A stretch of DNA of 64,000 nt from the IMG/VR virus record IMGVR_UViG_3300020450_001021, positions 1 through 64,000 of that record; one strand, written 5' to 3'. Of this stretch, positions 59,595 to 64,000 are shown piece after piece. Below the pieces are notes generated by a model. That model searched no databases and was not told where the DNA came from. It saw nothing but the letters and a program-made list of their open reading frames with translations. This stretch comes from a virus. How positions within the stretch are numbered: position 1 is the stretch's first letter; every line of letters begins with the position of its first letter. The position numbers and the translations under genes were made by a program.

Positions 59595-62336
59595 TTAACT
59601 AGCGACTACTTCAGAGAAACTGATACCAGTTCTTGTAGCAACAAATGTCAATGTAATAAAGTTGATAGAACGTGTTGGCTGAATGTAAATATCAGCAACG
59701 AACTCGTTATTATCTATAACAGCAGATGTGTTATTTGATCCATCACACACAACTAAGAAATCGGTAATACCTCTTCTTGATTGAACATTACGTAAGAATG
59801 GTTCAATAATACCTTTAAACACATTTCTTGTGATCTCATCATTGAGTTCAAATAGTTGTGCTTTAGCAGCTTCTTCAATTGCTTTTTCAACAACAATGAA
59901 GAGACGACGAACGTTGATTCTATCAAATGCACTAGGTGTGCTAAGTGCTGTCTTGTCACCAAATAGAACTGCACCTTGACCAGGAAATGTACTGATTGGG
60001 TTAACTCTATTTGCATAAAGTTCATCTCTATCTGTCTTAGTAGGATTCCATGCAAGTTTTGCAAGGTTCCTAATAGCACCTCTAGAGAAACCTGCTGGTG
60101 AGAACCATGGTTCCTGTCTGATTGCTGTATCTGCAACTAATCCTGCAACGTCTGAGTTACATGGAACGTAGCAATACTTTTGATTCCATCTGTCATAAAC
60201 ATACTTGTAGTTACAATCAAGAACTAAGTATGAACTACTTGCAACACTGCCAAAGAAATCTTTAACATTCTTAACGATGTCTTTGTTAGCAAGTGGAAGA
60301 CCAGTAGAAGCAATAATGTTTCCTTTATGTGGAGATCCGAATGCCATGCAATCCTTTCTCTCTGCAGCAATACCTGCAATGTAGTTTAGTTTTTCTCTTG
60401 TTGCTGTCTCAGTAGCAAGACCAGGACCCATTATAAGATACTCAAGATTGATGCTATCAATCTCTCTAAACTCATCATATGCACCATTAAAATCAGCAGC
60501 TGAAAGATCCCATGCTCCACTTGCAAGTGATGTATAATCTGAACCTGCAGTTAGATCATAATTTTTAGAACCTACTGGTTCAAAATCTTGTGTTCTATTA
60601 TTTGTTTCATAAATTGTATCACCTGCAAAAATGAATTTACTTCCGTCTGCAAGAACATTCTTATAGTAGTTAATTCCACCTTGTGGTCCTCTACCATCAG
60701 ATGCTTTTGATAGGTATGTAAATGATTCTATAACTGAATCTTTACTACCAGATACACTTCCATCTTCATCTACAACTGCAACGTGAACTGCATCTCTACC
60801 GTATGCATCGCCTGCATAAAACTCACCATCAGCAGTATTTACTGGACGTGCAGCAACTGAGTTCCAAGTTAAATTAGAACCTTCATAAAGTTTTGCGTAT
60901 GACCACCAAACTGATCCGTCATCTACAGATGCTACAGTACCACTATTAGAACCAATAGTTAATGAATCTCCATTAGCAAAAAGTTGACCTGTAGTTGGGT
61001 TTTCTAAGTATACGTTACTTGCATTATCTACTATTACAACGTGTACATAATGAGTTGTAGTACCACCAGAAGTTACCATTGAGTAATCAATGACCTTACC
61101 TTTTTTAGATCCTGATACTACAAAATCTCCAACATTAACATTACTGATTGCTGAGTCCCCAGATGTAAGAGCAATAGATTGCCTAGGACCATTATCAACA
61201 ATACAAACACGTAACCCATTACCCCATGAACCTGCACTCTTGGCAGCGAATAACCATCCTGTTGTGTTGTCGTTATATTGTGCATCATAGACCTCACTGT
61301 TTTCTATCTTAATTGGATCTGCAGAAACAACTGCTGTACCAACTGCTGTTGTACCTGGAATGGGAATTGTTGGAGAGATACCAACGAAGTTTGTGTAATC
61401 TCCAAAGTTTGTTACCGTAAATCCAGTAATAACTCCAGAAACATTTACATCTGCTGTAGCAGCAAATCCTGTATTAGCAGCACCACCTGATACTGAAACG
61501 TTGTATGTTGCAGTTGGATCGTAATTTGTACCACCAGAAACTAGTGTAATTGCCAATCCAGATGGATCACTAATGTCTATTGTAGGAGCAGATGTATATC
61601 CAGATCCACCAACAACTGCAATACCAGTAATAACACCATTTACTATTGTAGGAGTTACTGTAACGCCAGCAGAACTACCACCACCACCTGAGATTGATAC
61701 AGTTGGATTTGAAGAATAACCAGAACCACCATCTGTAATATTTAAATTACCAGTTAGTGCACCTGCATTAACGTTAGCAAGTGATGCTGTTGCTGTTGCT
61801 GTATCACCTTGGGCAACTGTTGCTTGTCCTGTAACACCGACATCACCAAATGTGACAGTTGGTTGTGAACTGTATCCAGAACCTGAGTTTGTTATAACAA
61901 CTTGTGATACTCTACCATTAGCATCTAAAACTGCAGTACCTGCAGCATTAGATCCTCCTCCACCACTGAATGATACGGAAGGTGCAGAAACATATTTACC
62001 ATTAGTTGTAGGGTTATTAATAGTTATTGATGAAACACTTTGTCCTACACGTGCAACTGCATTTTTCAGTTGATCTGTATTTACTCTAGTTACGGATAGT
62101 GTTCCCCCGTAATTTAAATAGTTTGTTGCTGAGAGAAAGTACTCCGAATTATTTGCTACGGGTTCACCAAATGCTTCTATAAGTCCAGCTTCTGAACTTA
62201 CTGTAACAGGAGAACCTAATTCTCCTTTAGTAAAAGGTGCAGCAAATCCTGCAATATTATTAATTCCAATCTCAGCTCTGCCATTGGTTAAGTCGAGTTC
62301 CTTAACGACGACACCAGGTGAGCGTAAAGTTGCCAT
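59595..62336 (-). CDS. 18: contractile tail sheath protein gp18
   Basis: A 913-residue sheath, much longer than T4 gp18 (659). The start MATLRSPGVVVKELDLTNGR and NNIAGFAAPFTKGELGSPVT, and the C-terminal ARTIQPTRSINFITLTFVAT-like block (YIQPTRSINFITLTFVATRT), are canonical. Residues ~105-340 are a glycine/serine-rich insertion of repeated beta units such as GSGYSSQPTVTFG, GSGYSSNPTVSISGGGG and GSGYTSAPTIDIS. Confidence 0.95.
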   Translation of the reverse strand: MATLRSPGVVVKELDLTNGRAEIGINNIAGFAAPFTKGELGSPVTVSSEAGLIEAFGEPVANNSEYFLSATNYLNYGGTLSVTRVNTDQLKNAVARVGQSVSSITINNPTTNGKYVSAPSVSFSGGGGSNAAGTAVLDANGRVSQVVITNSGSGYSSQPTVTFGDVGVTGQATVAQGDTATATASLANVNAGALTGNLNITDGGSGYSSNPTVSISGGGGSSAGVTVTPTIVNGVITGIAVVGGSGYTSAPTIDISDPSGLAITLVSGGTNYDPTATYNVSVSGGAANTGFAATADVNVSGVITGFTVTNFGDYTNFVGISPTIPIPGTTAVGTAVVSADPIKIENSEVYDAQYNDNTTGWLFAAKSAGSWGNGLRVCIVDNGPRQSIALTSGDSAISNVNVGDFVVSGSKKGKVIDYSMVTSGGTTTHYVHVVIVDNASNVYLENPTTGQLFANGDSLTIGSNSGTVASVDDGSVWWSYAKLYEGSNLTWNSVAARPVNTADGEFYAGDAYGRDAVHVAVVDEDGSVSGSKDSVIESFTYLSKASDGRGPQGGINYYKNVLADGSKFIFAGDTIYETNNRTQDFEPVGSKNYDLTAGSDYTSLASGAWDLSAADFNGAYDEFREIDSINLEYLIMGPGLATETATREKLNYIAGIAAERKDCMAFGSPHKGNIIASTGLPLANKDIVKNVKDFFGSVASSSYLVLDCNYKYVYDRWNQKYCYVPCNSDVAGLVADTAIRQEPWFSPAGFSRGAIRNLAKLAWNPTKTDRDELYANRVNPISTFPGQGAVLFGDKTALSTPSAFDRINVRRLFIVVEKAIEEAAKAQLFELNDEITRNVFKGIIEPFLRNVQSRRGITDFLVVCDGSNNTSAVIDNNEFVADIYIQPTRSINFITLTFVATRTGISFSEVVAS
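61317..62024 (-). repeat. gp18 GSGY-type repeat insertion
   Basis: Protein residues ~105-340 hold at least three imperfect copies of a G-S-G-Y-S/T-S-x-P-T-[VI] unit spaced 49-95 residues, with glycine-rich loops, not present in T4 gp18. Confidence 0.75.
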
Positions 62337-62421
62337 TTGTATCTCCTGAGGTGATTAGTCATATATCTGCAAATATTTATTATTTTCTACTTTTTCATTG
62401 GGGAAACAATGCATGAACACA

Positions 62422-62664
62422 TTACCAATCAGGATAATCTGCTAGGTATGGAGGTAAAGGTCTAGGTCTATTTTTCTTCTTTCTTTTAGATGTTATTCTT
62501 TTAATTGTACAGGTCTTACATTCATATGAATATGCTGAAGGATATCCTTTTCTACTTTTACGAGTAAGATAGAAATCTTCTATCAAATTTTTTCTTGTAT
62601 TACATACCCTACAAACTCTTTCTTTGAATAAGACCTTATCTAGACCAAATCCAAACTCATCCAT
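62422..62664 (-). CDS. small zinc-finger (HNH-like) protein next to the terminase (80 aa)
   Basis: Two CxxC pairs, ERVCRVCNTRKNLIEDFYL and YECKTCTIKRITSKRKKKN, in a basic 80-residue protein: a compact zinc finger or HNH-like fold. Its position between gp17 and gp18 suggests a packaging-related role, as some phages carry an HNH protein beside the terminase. Start overlaps the gp17 stop. Confidence 0.7.
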   Translation of the reverse strand: MDEFGFGLDKVLFKERVCRVCNTRKNLIEDFYLTRKSRKGYPSAYSYECKTCTIKRITSKRKKKNRPRPLPPYLADYPDW

Positions 62665-64000
62665 TACCTATACTCCCACAAAGAACTTAGTTCACCATAC
62701 TCATCTCTAGGACTTTCACCTTCATACCATCCTTTGTTATCTGCAACCACCCATACATTACCTTCTTGATCTTTTTCTTTTTCATATGTACCTAGACCAT
62801 CATCAATAAAACCAAATGGTGCCATGTCTTGTTCTATTTGATTCTTTTGTTCTTCATAAATTCTACTTCTTATATCATTATCAGTCATCTCTTTGAAATA
62901 ATCCTGAGCAACTAACCATCCAAAAATAACAAGACACATTGCTAAGTCATCATGACAACCATCATCAGCTTCAAACGATTGTCTTTTTTGAATAAAAGTA
63001 GTAAGTTCAGCAATAATATCATAGTCATTAATTAAAACTTTATCTGTCTCTACTAACTGTTTAAGGTTTGAGCATCCTATTTTCTTAACTGTAGTACTCA
63101 TCTTAACACCTAACTGTGTCTTAGTACCAGAGAATCCTTGTCCTACAACCTGACCTGCACGTCCTCTCATAGCACACATAAGCACGTTCTCATTCTCAAG
63201 ATCGTACTGTAGTATAGATGCTACTTGATCTCCAATATCATTTACCTCACATAGAATGTATGCTTGATTATACTGTACTGAAATTTGATTTATGATATTA
63301 GGAAATACCATAGGTTTAACTTCGTTATTCTTATAGATACCAACAATTTTATAAGGTACAGTTGTTATATCATATAATATAAATGCTGAGTAATCATTAT
63401 TAACACCACGAGATACATCAACAGTCATTAAATATTCATGTTTTTCCTGAGGTCTTTCGTATATTTTTAAACCACCACTTGTATGTAAAGGTTCATCATA
63501 TGACAGTGATCTTAATTTAGCTGCCGAAATTAATGTATCAACAGATCCTAAAAACTCACACTCAAATTCTTGAGTGAACTGTCGTTCAGATGTGTTGGCA
63601 ATAGTTTGTTCTTTCCACTTCTCGTCTCTGCCAGGTACCTGACTCCAATGTACTTCTGTAGTCGTATACTCATTTCTACCAAGTTCGGCATCATGCCATA
63701 ACTTGTAGAACATATTCATTCCGTTGGGGGTGGAAATGATGATGACTTTGGTTGACTTACCAGATGATATAGTAGGATAAACACTGGCAAAGAACTGCTC
63801 TGCAATATGATTAGGTATGAACGCAAATTCATCCAAGAAGATGATGTTAAATGACATACCTCGGACAGCAGATGCTGAAGTAGAAGAAGCGAGAATCTTG
63901 GATCCATTTTCTAACTCCATACTACCTTTGTTCCATGCTATGATTCCTTGCTGTAACCAAGTAGGTAGATTCTCATATGCTAATTGTAATCTTCCAAGCA
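62664..64000 (-). CDS. 17: terminase large subunit gp17, 5' end cut by window
   Basis: The packaging ATPase and nuclease. Visible are Walker B FNIIFLDEFAFIPNHIAEQF, the coupling motif KVIIISTPNGMNMFYKL, the nuclease Asp YLMTVDVSRGVNNDYSAF and QSFEADDGCHDDLAMCLVI. The reading frame is open to base 64000 (GRLQLAYENLPTWLQQGIIA), so the gene starts outside the window and Walker A is not seen. Confidence 0.96.
   Translation of the reverse strand, partial: LGRLQLAYENLPTWLQQGIIAWNKGSMELENGSKILASSTSASAVRGMSFNIIFLDEFAFIPNHIAEQFFASVYPTISSGKSTKVIIISTPNGMNMFYKLWHDAELGRNEYTTTEVHWSQVPGRDEKWKEQTIANTSERQFTQEFECEFLGSVDTLISAAKLRSLSYDEPLHTSGGLKIYERPQEKHEYLMTVDVSRGVNNDYSAFILYDITTVPYKIVGIYKNNEVKPMVFPNIINQISVQYNQAYILCEVNDIGDQVASILQYDLENENVLMCAMRGRAGQVVGQGFSGTKTQLGVKMSTTVKKIGCSNLKQLVETDKVLINDYDIIAELTTFIQKRQSFEADDGCHDDLAMCLVIFGWLVAQDYFKEMTDNDIRSRIYEEQKNQIEQDMAPFGFIDDGLGTYEKEKDQEGNVWVVADNKGWYEGESPRDEYGELSSLWEYR

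Overview
The window is part of the genome of a T4-like cyanophage (a tailed myovirus of marine Prochlorococcus or Synechococcus). The evidence is a T4-type set of replication, late-transcription, capsid and tail genes combined with photosynthesis genes typical of cyanophages: psbA, psbD, a run of hli genes, talC, speD, pebS and a cpeT-like gene. The DNA is AT-rich, genes are packed with 1-4 nt stop/start overlaps, and nearly all genes lie on the minus strand. The exceptions are one oxygenase gene near 9.1-9.7 kb and three secreted or virion protein genes at 32.6-34.5 kb.

Layout, left to right. (1) 0-9 kb is a host-derived photosynthesis and metabolism block read leftward. It contains five hli genes, small membrane proteins, psbA, psbD, talC, a gene encoding a DUF4278-type peptide behind tandem putative glutamine riboswitches, and an operon of tiny ORFs, speD, an ndhP-like gene and ndhI, the last cut by the window edge. 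(2) 9-13 kb is accessory: two tail-collar paralogues, a CpeT-like lyase, a DUF401-like membrane transporter, two 2OG-Fe(II) oxygenases and a GIY-YIG-like protein. (3) 13-15 kb holds small unknown genes, including a probable frameshifted pair. (4) 15-32 kb is nucleotide metabolism and replication: nrdB, nrdA, primase gp61, mazG, helicase gp41, uvsX and DNA polymerase gp43, interleaved with virion-like and unknown genes, ending with hsp20. (5) 32.6-34.5 kb is the plus-strand secreted/virion cluster, converging on minus-strand genes. (6) 35-50.8 kb holds regA, gp62, a Dam methylase, gp44 with an HNH nuclease next to it, sliding clamp gp45, pebS, cobS-like AAA+ and VWA/metalloprotease genes, gp46, gp47 and late sigma factor gp55. 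(7) 50.9-64 kb holds uvsW, uvsY and the head/tail module gp23, gp22, gp21, a small core protein, gp20, gp19, gp18 and gp17 (cut by the window edge).

How it fits together. psbA/psbD/hli would sustain photosystem II, and ndhI/ndhP would feed cyclic electron flow. talC would redirect carbon to the pentose phosphate pathway, while nrdAB and mazG act on nucleotide pools. gp43/44/45/62/41/61/uvsXYW/46/47 carry out replication and recombination. gp55 would recognise the TATAAATA late promoters found upstream of virion genes and also of several host-derived genes. Several accessory operons carry a near-perfect sigma-70 promoter (TTGACA, 17 bp, TATAAT), and in the speD-ndh operon the late motif lies inside the sigma-70 spacer.
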